DNA of 64,000 bases from Pelagibacterales bacterium SAG-MED50 (GCA_014653385.1 JACWER010000001.1:62001-126000); one strand, 5' to 3'. Numbered from the stretch's first letter, positions 7,835-16,759 are shown. Numbers and translations are program-made. The notes: a model not told the origin generated them from the letters alone.

Positions 7835-7863
7835 ACTTTATGAAATTTTTAAAGGTGTGACAA
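7835..7863 (-). promoter_or_regulatory. candidate sigma70-type promoter for amtB
   Basis: On the minus strand TTGTCA and TAAAGT are separated by 17 bases, 27 bases upstream of the amtB start codon. The -35 box matches five of six consensus bases and the -10 box four of six. The 125-base gap upstream of amtB is the only sizeable gap in this part of the array, which is consistent with a separate promoter. AT-rich sequence gives chance matches, so confidence is low. Confidence 0.35.
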
Positions 7864-7932
7864 ATAAAACAATCATTAAAAACATGCTATGAACACTAGG
7901 TTTTTAAAAAATAATCAACTCTAGATTGTGAT

Positions 7933-8358
7933 TTAAAACTTTAAGTAAGCTTTTTTCAAATCAACAAGTGGATGCTTTGGGGACATTTGAAACTTAACTA
8001 AAAGTTCCCTTGCAATCATATCTCTATCTTGTTGATTATTTGGAAGTTTAATAGATTTTGGTATTGTAACCCAACCATTTGCGTTTCTGCAAAAGACTGC
8101 TGGTCTTCCTTCTTCATAACCCATATGAACATCTTCTAACCAATTAAGATCATCCCAACCCATTGCCTCTACATATTTTTTAAGAAATGGGGTAATTCTT
8201 TTATAGTCAGGAAGTAAATTCACATCATATCTGTAACCAATATGTTGGCCAATTAGTTTTTCTCTTGCTGTTTCTTTAAAAGTACCAAGTTTAAGTTTTT
8301 TTTCTTTTTTAACTTTGCTTTTTACTTTTTTTTTTACATTTGTTTTTTTCTTAGCCAT
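7933..8358 (-). CDS. hypothetical protein with Lys-rich N-terminus, 141 aa
   Basis: The first 25 or so residues are almost only lysine with a few Thr/Val (MAKKKTNVKKKVKSKVKKEKK). A folded region follows with KLIGQHIGYRYDVNLLPDYKRITP, AMGWDDLNWLEDVHMGYEEGRPAVF and WVTIPKSIKLPNN. There is no membrane helix and no family I can name. The gene is 8 bases after the FMN subunit of the second module and has no counterpart in the first, so it is probably an accessory protein of that module. The downstream FMN subunit (469 aa) has a similar basic leader. Confidence 0.7.
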   Translation of the reverse strand: MAKKKTNVKKKVKSKVKKEKKLKLGTFKETAREKLIGQHIGYRYDVNLLPDYKRITPFLKKYVEAMGWDDLNWLEDVHMGYEEGRPAVFCRNANGWVTIPKSIKLPNNQQDRDMIARELLVKFQMSPKHPLVDLKKAYLKF

Positions 8359-8366
8359 AGTTACCT

Positions 8367-9776
8367 CTATATTTTGTGATAGTTATCAACACCAACTGTG
8401 TAGTTAGTTCCCGCTAATGGAACTTTTGCTAAAGCAGATGCTTCTGTAGTTAATGCAGCTAAATCTTCAGGTTCTAAAGAATGAATATTAGTTTTACCAC
8501 ATGCTCTTGCTAAAAGTTGAGCTTCTAAAGTCATTGAATGAAGATAGTTGTAAACTCTTAGTGCAGCATCATCAGGATTTAATCTAGCTCTTAGTTTAGG
8601 ATCCTGTGTTGCTACACCAACTGGACAACGACCAGTATGGCAGTGGTAACACTCACCAGCTTTTACACCCATTTCTTTTTCAAAATTAGCTTCTGGGATG
8701 TCTTTGTTGCAGTTCAAAGCAATCATAGATCCAGTACCAATTGCAATTGCATCAGCACCTAAAGCTAGAGCTTTAGCCATATCAGCACCATCTCTTACAC
8801 CACCAGCATAAATTAAAGTTACTTTTCCAGTTTTACCAACATCATCAATCGCTCTTCTAGCTTCTCTAATGGCAGCAATTCCAGGAATACCAGTGTTTGC
8901 AGCAGCAATGTGAGGTCCAGCTCCAGTAGAACCTTCCATTCCATCTAAATAGATAGAGTCAGGATCACATTTTGCAGCCATACGAACATCGTCATAAACT
9001 TTTGATGCTCCAAGTTTTAACTGAATTGGAACTTTATTTTTTGTTAATTGTCTTAACTCTTCAACTTTTAGAGCTAAATCATCTGGACCTAACCAGTCAG
9101 GATGACGAGCAGGTGATCTTTGGTCAATACCTGATGGTAGTGATCTCATTTCAGCTACTTGGTCAGTTACTTTTTGACCCATTAGGTGTCCACCCATTCC
9201 AACTTTTTGACCTTGACCGATGAAAACTTCAATTCCATCTGCAAGCTGAGCATGATGAGGATTAAATCCATATCTTGATTGAATACATTGGTAATACCAT
9301 TTTTCAGAATATCTTCTTTCATCAGGTATCATTCCACCTTCACCAGAACAAGTAGCACTACCAGCCATAGTAGCTCCTCTTGCTAATGCAGTTTTTGCTT
9401 CATAAGAAAGTGCTCCAAAACTCATACCAGTAATATAAACAGGAATGTCTAACTCAATTGGATTTTCACATCTTGGACCAATTACAGTTTTAGTTTCACA
9501 TTTTTCTCTGTAACCTTCAATTACAAATCTGGTAAGTGTTCCTGGTAAAAAAACTAGATCATCAAATGTAGGAATTTTTTTCATTAATGCCATTCCACGC
9601 ATTCTGTATCTTCCTAACTGAGCTTTAATATGAATATCATCTATAACCTCAGGAGTAAAAATAGCATTATGACCTAATAAACTTTTGTTTCTTTTTCCTT
9701 CTTCATGGGCATGAACATCAGCTTTTCCACCAACACTTCCATTACCATTTTTCTTTTTAGATTTTTTTTTAGGCAT
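8367..9776 (-). CDS. glutamate synthase-like FMN/Fe-S subunit, second module
   Basis: The 469-aa protein is a paralogue of mgsC at 3073-4380. Shared motifs are ITGMSFGALSYEAKTALARGA, GQGQKVGMGGHLMGQK, QLKLGASKVYDDVRMAAK, AGGVRDGADMAKALALGADAI and CYHCHTGRCPVGVATQDPK for the iron-sulfur cluster. An extra Lys/Gly-rich leader (MPKKKSKKKNGNG) is present. Overlap by one base with the GXGXG gene (TAATG) shows coupling. It should catalyse glutamate- or N-alkylglutamate-forming chemistry, but which amine donor is used cannot be told from sequence. Confidence 0.8.
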   Translation of the reverse strand: MPKKKSKKKNGNGSVGGKADVHAHEEGKRNKSLLGHNAIFTPEVIDDIHIKAQLGRYRMRGMALMKKIPTFDDLVFLPGTLTRFVIEGYREKCETKTVIGPRCENPIELDIPVYITGMSFGALSYEAKTALARGATMAGSATCSGEGGMIPDERRYSEKWYYQCIQSRYGFNPHHAQLADGIEVFIGQGQKVGMGGHLMGQKVTDQVAEMRSLPSGIDQRSPARHPDWLGPDDLALKVEELRQLTKNKVPIQLKLGASKVYDDVRMAAKCDPDSIYLDGMEGSTGAGPHIAAANTGIPGIAAIREARRAIDDVGKTGKVTLIYAGGVRDGADMAKALALGADAIAIGTGSMIALNCNKDIPEANFEKEMGVKAGECYHCHTGRCPVGVATQDPKLRARLNPDDAALRVYNYLHSMTLEAQLLARACGKTNIHSLEPEDLAALTTEASALAKVPLAGTNYTVGVDNYHKI

Positions 9777-10630
9777 TAAATTGCTCCTTTCTTCTCTGTA
9801 GGTTCTAAATTATCGTAATTCCAAAGTTTTTTACCAGCTACAATTTTTTTCATTTTACTGACATCAAAATTTTCACCAATTTCTGCAACTTTTAATTTTC
9901 TTGTAAGCCAATCTTGGTCACTTTTAGTAAGTTCTGCATCAACAGCATCACTACCATAAGATCCAATGCTGCCACCAATAAAAATTGTCCCATCGTACAT
10001 AGAGTCACCCAAATTTATTCCAACATCTCCTAGAATAATTATTCTTCCTCTTTGCATCATAAAGCCTGTAAATGCACCGGCATCACCACCAATAATAATA
10101 GTTCCACCTTTCATATCAATACCAGTTCTTGCACCAACACTACCTTTGCAGATCAAATCTCCACCTCTAATAGCTGCACCAAAACAAGATCCTGCATTTT
10201 TTTCAATAACAACTTTACCTGCCATTAAATTTTCAGCACAAGACCAACCAACTCTGCCGTTAATTCTAACGGTAGGGCCATCGCATGAACCCATACCAAA
10301 GTAACCTAAACTTCCTTCAAAAATTAAGTTTAATTTATTTAAAATTCCAACACCTAAACTATGTTTTCCCTGTGGGTTTTTGATTACAATTGTTCCATAA
10401 CCTTGGCTCATTAAATTATCGATTTCTTTATTAGCTTCTGGGGCTGACATTTCTTTAACATCAAGATCTGTTCTCTTGTTAAAATCAACATCATAAGTAC
10501 CAAAGTAATAGAAGTTTTCAGCCTCATCAGGGTTAAAAAACTTCTGTTGAGTTCTCCCTGTTAAAACTTCAGTGTGCATACCCATTGACTGGGCTTTTGA
10601 TTTCTTCTCGCTCGTTTTTAGATTTGCCAT
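9776..10630 (-). CDS. GXGXG (GltB C-terminal-like) subunit, second module
   Basis: This 284-aa protein has the beta-helical GXGXG repeats (GSLGYFGMGSCDGPTV, GRVGWSCAENLMAG, GSVGARTGIDMKGG, GDAGAFTGFMMQRG, GDVGINLGDSMYDG). It carries about 60 extra residues before and 30 after the repeat region compared with MgsB. It is coupled on both sides: 13 bases overlap with the amidotransferase gene and 1 base with the FMN-subunit gene. Role: scaffold subunit of a split glutamate-synthase-type enzyme. Confidence 0.8.
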   Translation of the reverse strand: MANLKTSEKKSKAQSMGMHTEVLTGRTQQKFFNPDEAENFYYFGTYDVDFNKRTDLDVKEMSAPEANKEIDNLMSQGYGTIVIKNPQGKHSLGVGILNKLNLIFEGSLGYFGMGSCDGPTVRINGRVGWSCAENLMAGKVVIEKNAGSCFGAAIRGGDLICKGSVGARTGIDMKGGTIIIGGDAGAFTGFMMQRGRIIILGDVGINLGDSMYDGTIFIGGSIGSYGSDAVDAELTKSDQDWLTRKLKVAEIGENFDVSKMKKIVAGKKLWNYDNLEPTEKKGAI

Positions 10631-11562
10631 ACTTTTACCTCTCCATCAAATGGATCATATGTATCAATTTCTTGTGGAAGAACTGATCTGATCGCTATTT
10701 CTTCTGAGCCCATTGCAACTAAATCATCAGATTCGTAAAGAACCAATGGTTTTGCAGCCATAGTGTCTTTTGCCATTCCTAATGAATCTTTTGTTGCAAC
10801 AAAATAAGTAAATACCCCATCAAGACCTGTTAGCGATGATTTCATTCCTTCTTCAAGACTTGCACCTTCTCTCATTTTTTGAGCAATATAAACTGCAATT
10901 AATTCAGAGTCGCATTCAGACATAAATCTCATTCCTTTATTTTCTAACATTCTTCTGTTGTTCCAGTAATTAGTTAACTGGCCATTATGAACTACTGAAA
11001 CATCACTAAAAGGATAACCCCAAAAAGGGTGAGCAGATTTAATATCCACACCTGACTCTGTAGCCATTCTAGCATGACCGATAGCGTGAGTTCCAACAAG
11101 CTTGTCTAATGAATATCTATCACAAACCATTTTTGCATTACCTAGATCTTTAATAACTTCCAATGATTTACCCATTGAAAGAATTTCAACTCCTGGAATA
11201 CTTTCTATTTTCTGTGAAAACTCTAGTAGGTCTTTTGCATCATATTTAATCTCATATCTTAAAGAGTATGGCAAAGTTCTTTCTTCTTTAATTACTCTTG
11301 CTCCCATTTCCGAAAGGTATTGATCAACTATTTTTTTTCTTTCGTCATAAACAGACACATCTTCCATAATTGAAGAGCTTCCCTCTCCAACATTCTCTCC
11401 AACTTTAAATCGCATGATAAAGTTCTCTCCATCTGTATCACCGTATAGTGCATATCCAGTTGAATCTTCACCTCTATGTTTTAATGCTTGAAGCATACCT
11501 TGTAGTTCGCTTCCAACATTAGAAGATTTTCCTCTATGAATTAAACCTGCAATTCCACACAT
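10618..11562 (-). CDS. class II glutamine amidotransferase subunit, second module
   Basis: The 314-aa protein begins MCGIAGLIHRG with the N-terminal nucleophile cysteine, followed by LKHRGEDSTGYALYG, GHARMATESGVDIKSAHPFWG, VSVVHNGQLTNYWNNRR and FMSECDSELIAVYI. It is an Ntn-type glutaminase-like subunit paralogous to MgsA and about 20 residues longer. The gene starts 31 bases after the GS-like gene, so the order GS, amidotransferase, GXGXG, FMN subunit is kept in one transcript. The gamma-glutamyl amide it opens is unknown. Confidence 0.8.
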   Translation of the reverse strand: MCGIAGLIHRGKSSNVGSELQGMLQALKHRGEDSTGYALYGDTDGENFIMRFKVGENVGEGSSSIMEDVSVYDERKKIVDQYLSEMGARVIKEERTLPYSLRYEIKYDAKDLLEFSQKIESIPGVEILSMGKSLEVIKDLGNAKMVCDRYSLDKLVGTHAIGHARMATESGVDIKSAHPFWGYPFSDVSVVHNGQLTNYWNNRRMLENKGMRFMSECDSELIAVYIAQKMREGASLEEGMKSSLTGLDGVFTYFVATKDSLGMAKDTMAAKPLVLYESDDLVAMGSEEIAIRSVLPQEIDTYDPFDGEVKVWQI

Positions 11563-11592
11563 ATGTTTTACCCCTTCTATTTTATTAAAGAC

Positions 11593-13062
11593 CTATGGTA
11601 GGCAATCAAGATAAGTATCCAGATCCCACTGAGTTGTTGCGCCTAAAAATCTTTCCCATTCATCATTTTTATACCAATGAAAAACTTTATACATTTCATC
11701 TGGCATAGCTGATTTAATAACTTTATCTTCAGCTAAACGATCTAATGCTTCACCAAGACTTAAAGGTAATTTTTTAACTTCTTTACCAGCTGCTTGAGCC
11801 TCATACATACTTCTAGACTCAGGTTTCCCTGGATCGATATTATTTGTAAGTCCATCATCAAAACATTTTAATAGTCCAGAGCCCATTAAATATGGATTAT
11901 GCATTGAGTCAACTGATCGATATTCAAATCTTCCAGGTGCAGATACTCTTAATCCACAAGTTCTGTTTTGATATCCCCAATCAGCATAAACAGGAGCCCA
12001 AAAACCAGTGTCCCATAATCTTCTATAAGAATTTACTGTAGATGATCCAATTGCAGTTAAAGCACCTAAATGTTTCATTACTCCACCAATTGCTTTTAAG
12101 CCAACTTTACCAGGTAGCTGAACATCTTTAGTATCTGGCATAAATGTGTTTGTTCCACCTTCAACGTAAGTAAATACTTCATCCATAGCAGGTAATGATT
12201 TATGAGATAATTTATTAATCTTATCTTTTCCACCCTTCCATAAAGACATGTTTGTATGACAACCACTTGCAGACACACCCATAAAAGGTTTGGTCATAAA
12301 GCAAGCTATTAAATTAAATTCTCTAGCAACTTGTGCACAAATTTGTCTGTAAGTAGAAAGCCTGTCTGCATTTCTTAAAACATCATCATACATCCAGTTT
12401 AATTCTAGTTGTCCTGGAGCATCTTCATGATCTCCTTGAATCATGTCAAATCCCATTGCTCTAGCATATTCAAAAACCTTCATGAACACTGGTCTTAACG
12501 ATTCAAATTGATCTATATGATAACAATAAGGTTTAGAGAAACCTTTACCAGTTGGAGTACCATCTTCATTTTTTGTTAACCACATCATTTCTGGTTCAGT
12601 TCCAACTCGTAATTGATAACCATGTTTTTTCTTAAATTCTTGAGCGTGAATTCTTAAATTACCACGACAATCAGAAGTTAAATGAGCACCTGGGTTTTCT
12701 CTTTCTTCTCTGTTTCTAAAACAAGTGACAAATACTCTTGCAACTTTTTTGTCCCAAGGTAATTGACAGAAAGTTTCTGGATCTGGAATACCAACCAGTT
12801 CTTTTGCTTCTGGCCCATAACCAATATAATTACCATGACGGTCAGTAAATAAGTTCGCAGTTGCACCATAAACTAATTGAAAACCTTTTTCACAAGTTCT
12901 TTCCCAGTGGTCAGTGGGAATACCTTTTCCAACAACTCTTCCAGTTACAGATATGAATTGAAAAAAAATATATTCGATACCAAGTTCATTTATTTTTGAT
13001 CTAACTTGCTTGACTAATTTGGATCTACCTGGTTGATTTACATGTTTTTCTAGGTCAGTCAT
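11593..13062 (-). CDS. glutamine synthetase-like (type III/GlnT-group) ligase, second module
   Basis: The 489-aa protein has the GS catalytic elements RVGTEPEMMWL, GDHEDAPGQLELNWMYDD, ASGCHTNMSLWKGG, STVNSYRRLWD and GRFEYRSVDSMHNPYLM. An insertion and a longer N-terminus (FFQFISVTGRVVGKGIP) separate it clearly from the GmaS-like paralogue at 1713. It should ligate an amine to the gamma-carboxyl of glutamate with ATP; substrate is unknown and could be ammonium, methylamine or a larger amine. A strong ribosome site (TTAAGGGGGAACACAATG) points to high expression. It heads the second module. Confidence 0.8.
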   Translation of the reverse strand: MTDLEKHVNQPGRSKLVKQVRSKINELGIEYIFFQFISVTGRVVGKGIPTDHWERTCEKGFQLVYGATANLFTDRHGNYIGYGPEAKELVGIPDPETFCQLPWDKKVARVFVTCFRNREERENPGAHLTSDCRGNLRIHAQEFKKKHGYQLRVGTEPEMMWLTKNEDGTPTGKGFSKPYCYHIDQFESLRPVFMKVFEYARAMGFDMIQGDHEDAPGQLELNWMYDDVLRNADRLSTYRQICAQVAREFNLIACFMTKPFMGVSASGCHTNMSLWKGGKDKINKLSHKSLPAMDEVFTYVEGGTNTFMPDTKDVQLPGKVGLKAIGGVMKHLGALTAIGSSTVNSYRRLWDTGFWAPVYADWGYQNRTCGLRVSAPGRFEYRSVDSMHNPYLMGSGLLKCFDDGLTNNIDPGKPESRSMYEAQAAGKEVKKLPLSLGEALDRLAEDKVIKSAMPDEMYKVFHWYKNDEWERFLGATTQWDLDTYLDCLP

Positions 13063-13182
13063 TGTGTTCCCCCTTAAGAATAAATTTTTATTAAGGAAAC
13101 GTTAGCTGAAAAATTAATTTGTGTCTAATTTTTGTTGACTATAATAATTATATATAAATTTTATAAGTATTAGATTAAAAAA

Positions 13183-14511
13183 TTAACTCCAAGGAAATGG
13201 GCTGTTCGAAGTAGGGTGAAGTTCACCTTTCTCGTAACGGTTGAATCTAAAAGGTTTAAGTAAATCACTTTCAGTTCCAAGAATTTCTTTTGCAACAAGT
13301 TCACCAACACCAATCATTTTATATCCGTGGTTTGCATCAGCAATCATGTAAACGTTTTCTAAAAATCTATCAAAGATTGGAAAAGAGTCTGGCGTCATAC
13401 ATCCAAGACCTCCTGATGGACCTTTTCTATAAAGATCAGACTTACCTTCAAATCTTTTTTGACAATGAGCTAAAGCCGAGCACCACATATCATTGAAAGC
13501 TTCTGTAGTTTGGAATTCTGGAGATTCAATTCCATATGGATCTACATTTACTTGATCAAAATGTTTATCAACTATGTAAGGAGAAGTTCCACCTTGAACA
13601 CCTAATCCTTCGATGTCTGGCTTGTAATAAATTCCCCAAATTTTATCTGTGATTAATTTTTTTGATTTATCTGAATATAATGGTGCAGTTGAATCTACAT
13701 GAATTACAGGAGGTTGTTGCCCATTATTCATTTTTAAAAAATCTGCATCAACACCAATCACACCTTCTTGAAGCATCCAGTATGTCCACATATCAGCTTC
13801 ATGCATTTTACCATCTTTATCTTTAATGTGTGCTGTTTTAGGAAGTTCTAGCATATTCCAAAAATCTCTTACCCAAGGTCCTGAACCAACTACTACTTGT
13901 TCACACTCTATAGTTCCTTTATCAGTTTCAACTCCTGTTACTGCTTTACTGTTACTTCCTCTTTTAAAACCTGTAACTGTTACACCTTTCATCACTTGAA
14001 CACCATTTGAAGTCGATTTATTTTCTAGAGCTTTAATAGAGTCTTTGTTAAATGCGTAACCACCTTTTTTTTCATGAAGAACTGAAGTGATACCTTGAGC
14101 TTGCCAATCATCAAACATGCCTTTCATGTAATCTGTACAATCTTTTTCACCTTCTATAAATTCTGAGTCGTAACCAATAGCTTTTTGTTGCTCATAAATA
14201 GTTGCAACATCTTCATGCATAACTTCTGGGGAAATTTGTAAATATCCTACTGCATTATATTTAAATGCTTTGGGATCACTTTCCCAAACTGAAACTGAAT
14301 GAGCCATTAGCTCTCTCATAGCTGGTTGAAAATAATTATTTCTTACTACACCACATGCAATTCCACTTGCTCCTGCAGCTATATCTTTTTTTTCTAATAC
14401 AACAATATCACCTGGATTTTTATATGTTTCAGAAAGTTTCCAAGCGGTGCTTAAACCATGAATTCCACCGCCAATAATAACTACTTTAGCTTTATTTGGT
14501 AAAGTTGACAT
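13183..14511 (-). CDS. FAD-dependent amine oxidase of the DAO/sarcosine-oxidase-beta family
   Basis: The 442-aa protein opens with a dinucleotide-binding motif VVIIGGGIHGLSTAW and an acidic strand end (VVLEKKDIAAGASG), followed by GVVRNNYFQPA and a C-terminal FAD contact (GPSGGLGCMTPDSFPIFD, ANHGYKMIGVGE). This is the DAO fold used by sarcosine oxidase beta, dimethylglycine and related secondary-amine oxidases. No GcvT domain or partner SoxA/D/G is adjacent, so it acts alone or with distant partners. It is 120 bases upstream of the GS-like gene in the same direction, suggesting it supplies an amine to that ligase. Confidence 0.8.
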   Translation of the reverse strand: MSTLPNKAKVVIIGGGIHGLSTAWKLSETYKNPGDIVVLEKKDIAAGASGIACGVVRNNYFQPAMRELMAHSVSVWESDPKAFKYNAVGYLQISPEVMHEDVATIYEQQKAIGYDSEFIEGEKDCTDYMKGMFDDWQAQGITSVLHEKKGGYAFNKDSIKALENKSTSNGVQVMKGVTVTGFKRGSNSKAVTGVETDKGTIECEQVVVGSGPWVRDFWNMLELPKTAHIKDKDGKMHEADMWTYWMLQEGVIGVDADFLKMNNGQQPPVIHVDSTAPLYSDKSKKLITDKIWGIYYKPDIEGLGVQGGTSPYIVDKHFDQVNVDPYGIESPEFQTTEAFNDMWCSALAHCQKRFEGKSDLYRKGPSGGLGCMTPDSFPIFDRFLENVYMIADANHGYKMIGVGELVAKEILGTESDLLKPFRFNRYEKGELHPTSNSPFPWS

Positions 14512-14653
14512 ATATGACTGAGTATTAACAAAATAAGATTATGATGAAAGTATTATTTATAGTACTAAAATTTATATATATATTTAATACAATTAAATTA
14601 TTTGTATTTAATATTATTTTAATAAATATTAAATTAACTTAATTTTAGCAATT
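14512..14653. promoter_or_regulatory. divergent AT-rich control region
   Basis: This 142-base gap separates the minus-strand oxidase gene and the plus-strand malyl-CoA lyase gene and therefore must hold promoters for both. It is nearly pure A/T with runs such as TTTATATATATATT. Many -10-like hexamers are possible, so I do not assign individual boxes. No clear operator or RNA element is seen. Confidence 0.45.
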
Positions 14654-15589
14654 ATGAGCCATAAATACTATAAACCGGCAAGATCCAGACTTCAAAGAAG
14701 TGAGTTGGCTGTTCCAGGCTCTTCGCCAAAAATGTTTGAGAAGGCTTTAAATTCGTCAGCAGATTATATTTTTTTAGATTTAGAAGATGCAGTTTCTCCA
14801 AATGATAAAATATCAGCAAGAGCAAATATTATAAAAGCTCTTAATGAAATGAATTGGAGAGATAATGGAAAAACAATTTCAGTTAGAATTAATAGTCTTG
14901 ATACACATTATATGTATAGCGATTTAGTAGAAATTGTTGAACAAGCTGGTGAAAATATTGATACCATTTTAGTTCCTAAAGCTGGAACCGGCAGCGATGT
15001 TTATATGGTTGATTGTTTGTTGACACAAATAGAGACTAACAAAAAATTAAAAAATAAAATTGGTATAGAGTGTTTAATTGAAACTGCCTTAGGAATGTCA
15101 AATATTAAAGAAATTGCAAAATCAAGTGAGAGACTGGAAGCATTGCATTTTGGTGTTGCAGATTATGCAGCTAGTTTAAGAGCTAGAACAGTTGTGATTG
15201 GTGGTTTAAACCCTGATTATCCAGGAGATCAGTGGCATCACGGATTATCAGAATTAGTTATGACTTGTAGAGCTTACGGATTAAGAGCAATCGATGGACC
15301 ATTTGGAGATTTCAATGATCCTGAAGCTTACATTGCTGCAGCAAAACGTGGTGCAGCTATTGGAATAGAAGGTAAGTGGGCAATACATCCATCTCAAATT
15401 GAATTAGCTAATGATGTTTTTTCTCCACCCAAGACAGAGGTAAATAAAGCTAAAAGAATTTTAGAAGAATTAGATAAAGCAGCTAAAGAAGGAAAAGGAG
15501 CTGCTCAACTTGATGGTAGAATGATAGATGCTGCATCTGCTAGGATGGCTGAAAATATTGTTAACATTGATAAATTAATTAATAACTAA
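14654..15589 (+). CDS. mcl: malyl-CoA lyase (CitE-like CoA ester lyase)
   Basis: The 311-aa protein is a HpcH/HpaI-CitE family TIM barrel. Motifs include RSELAVPGSSPKMFEKA, DYIFLDLEDAVSP (magnesium-binding acidic residues), LVPKAGTG, IECLIETALGM, LHFGVADYAAS and AIDGPFGDF. Known homologues cleave L-malyl-CoA to glyoxylate and acetyl-CoA. The next two genes encode a two-subunit CoA ligase of the malate thiokinase kind, 5 bases downstream, which is the standard serine-cycle pairing. Citramalyl- or beta-methylmalyl-CoA cleavage is also possible for this family. Confidence 0.85.
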   Translation: MSHKYYKPARSRLQRSELAVPGSSPKMFEKALNSSADYIFLDLEDAVSPNDKISARANIIKALNEMNWRDNGKTISVRINSLDTHYMYSDLVEIVEQAGENIDTILVPKAGTGSDVYMVDCLLTQIETNKKLKNKIGIECLIETALGMSNIKEIAKSSERLEALHFGVADYAASLRARTVVIGGLNPDYPGDQWHHGLSELVMTCRAYGLRAIDGPFGDFNDPEAYIAAAKRGAAIGIEGKWAIHPSQIELANDVFSPPKTEVNKAKRILEELDKAAKEGKGAAQLDGRMIDAASARMAENIVNIDKLINN

Positions 15590-15594
15590 TAATT

Positions 15595-16755
15595 ATGGAT
15601 ATACACGAATACCAAGCAAAAGAAATTTTATCAAATTTTGGAGTAACAATACCAAGAGGTGGAATTGTTTATAGCCCAGAGACTGCAGAAAATAAGGCTA
15701 GAGAAATTGGTGGATCAAAATGGGTTGTTAAAGCACAAATTCATTCAGGTGCCAGAGGAAAAGCAGGTGGAATTATTATTTGTAATTCACCTTTAGAAGT
15801 TGCTCAGGCTACAGATAAGTTGTTAGGAAAAAAACTTGTTACAAATCAAACGGGACCTGATGGGAAAATTATAAATAGAATTTATATTGAGGAAGCAACA
15901 GATATTGAAAAAGAATTATATTTAGGTTTAGTTTTTGATAGAAGCTCAGAAAGCATAATGGTAGTAGCCTCAACGGAAGGAGGAATGAGTGTTGAAGAAA
16001 TTGCCAATGAAAAACCCGAGACAATTATAAGATCAAAAATAGAGGTTGCAGTGGGTTTTCAAAATTTTCAAGCTAGAGAACTTGCATTTGGATTAGGTAT
16101 TGAGCCAGAATTGATTAGAAGGGCCTCAGAAACAATTATTGGATGTGCTAAAGCATTTAGTGAACTAGATGCAACAATGGTTGAGGTAAACCCATTAGTT
16201 ATTTCAAAACAAAAACAAATCTTAGCTTTAGATTGTAAAATGAGTTTTGATAACAATGCAATGTTTAGAAGAGATAAAGTTTCTGAATTAAGGGACAAAA
16301 CACAAGAAGACGAGAAAGAGGTTTATGCTTCTGATAGAGGATTAAATTATGTTAGTTTAGAAGGAAATATTGGAAATATAATTAATGGTGCTGGTCTAGC
16401 TATGGCGTCTATGGATATGATTAAACTAGCTGGAGGAGAGCCTGCGAATTTTCTTGATGTTGGCGGAGGAGCAACACCAGAAAAAATAGTAAAAGCTTTT
16501 AGACTAATTACTATGGATAAAAAAGTAAAAGTAATTCTTGTTAATATTTTTGCAGGTATTAATAGATGTGATTGGGTTGCAGAAGGAATAGTTCAAGCAC
16601 TTGAAAAAATAGAAATTAAGGTACCGTTAGTAATTAGATTAGCCGGAACAAATGTTGAAAAGGGAAATAAGATTCTTCAAGATAGTAACTTAAATTATAT
16701 TGAAGCGAATACATTGGAGGATGCAGCAAATAAAGCAGTTGCGGCACTAAAATAA
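15595..16755 (+). CDS. mtkA: malate--CoA ligase (malate thiokinase), beta subunit
   Basis: The 386-aa protein is an ATP-grasp SucC-type subunit: MDIHEYQAKEILSNFGV start, VVKAQIHSGARGKAGG nucleotide loop, ATMVEVNPLVI metal site and FLDVGGGATPEKIVKAFRL near the CoA-ligase interface. Succinyl-CoA synthetase beta has the same features, but the location directly between malyl-CoA lyase and the alpha subunit favours malate as substrate. The pair makes malyl-CoA from malate, CoA and ATP for cleavage to glyoxylate and acetyl-CoA. Confidence 0.8.
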   Translation: MDIHEYQAKEILSNFGVTIPRGGIVYSPETAENKAREIGGSKWVVKAQIHSGARGKAGGIIICNSPLEVAQATDKLLGKKLVTNQTGPDGKIINRIYIEEATDIEKELYLGLVFDRSSESIMVVASTEGGMSVEEIANEKPETIIRSKIEVAVGFQNFQARELAFGLGIEPELIRRASETIIGCAKAFSELDATMVEVNPLVISKQKQILALDCKMSFDNNAMFRRDKVSELRDKTQEDEKEVYASDRGLNYVSLEGNIGNIINGAGLAMASMDMIKLAGGEPANFLDVGGGATPEKIVKAFRLITMDKKVKVILVNIFAGINRCDWVAEGIVQALEKIEIKVPLVIRLAGTNVEKGNKILQDSNLNYIEANTLEDAANKAVAALK

Positions 16756-16759
16756 TCAA

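Noticed and set aside
13135-13165. Plus-strand TTGACT followed by TATAAT-like sequence
   Set aside because: Spacing between boxes is wrong and it would transcribe antisense to the oxidase gene; the AT-rich gap gives many chance matches.
13063-13182. Glutamine-type riboswitch in the leader of the GS-like gene
   Set aside because: The leader has a strong ribosome site but no recognisable conserved stem or motif; no RNA element could be supported.
14560-14650. Very AT-rich stretch considered as a replication origin
   Set aside because: No DnaA-box-like TTATCCACA repeats or origin-linked genes are seen; low GC is normal for promoters in this genome.
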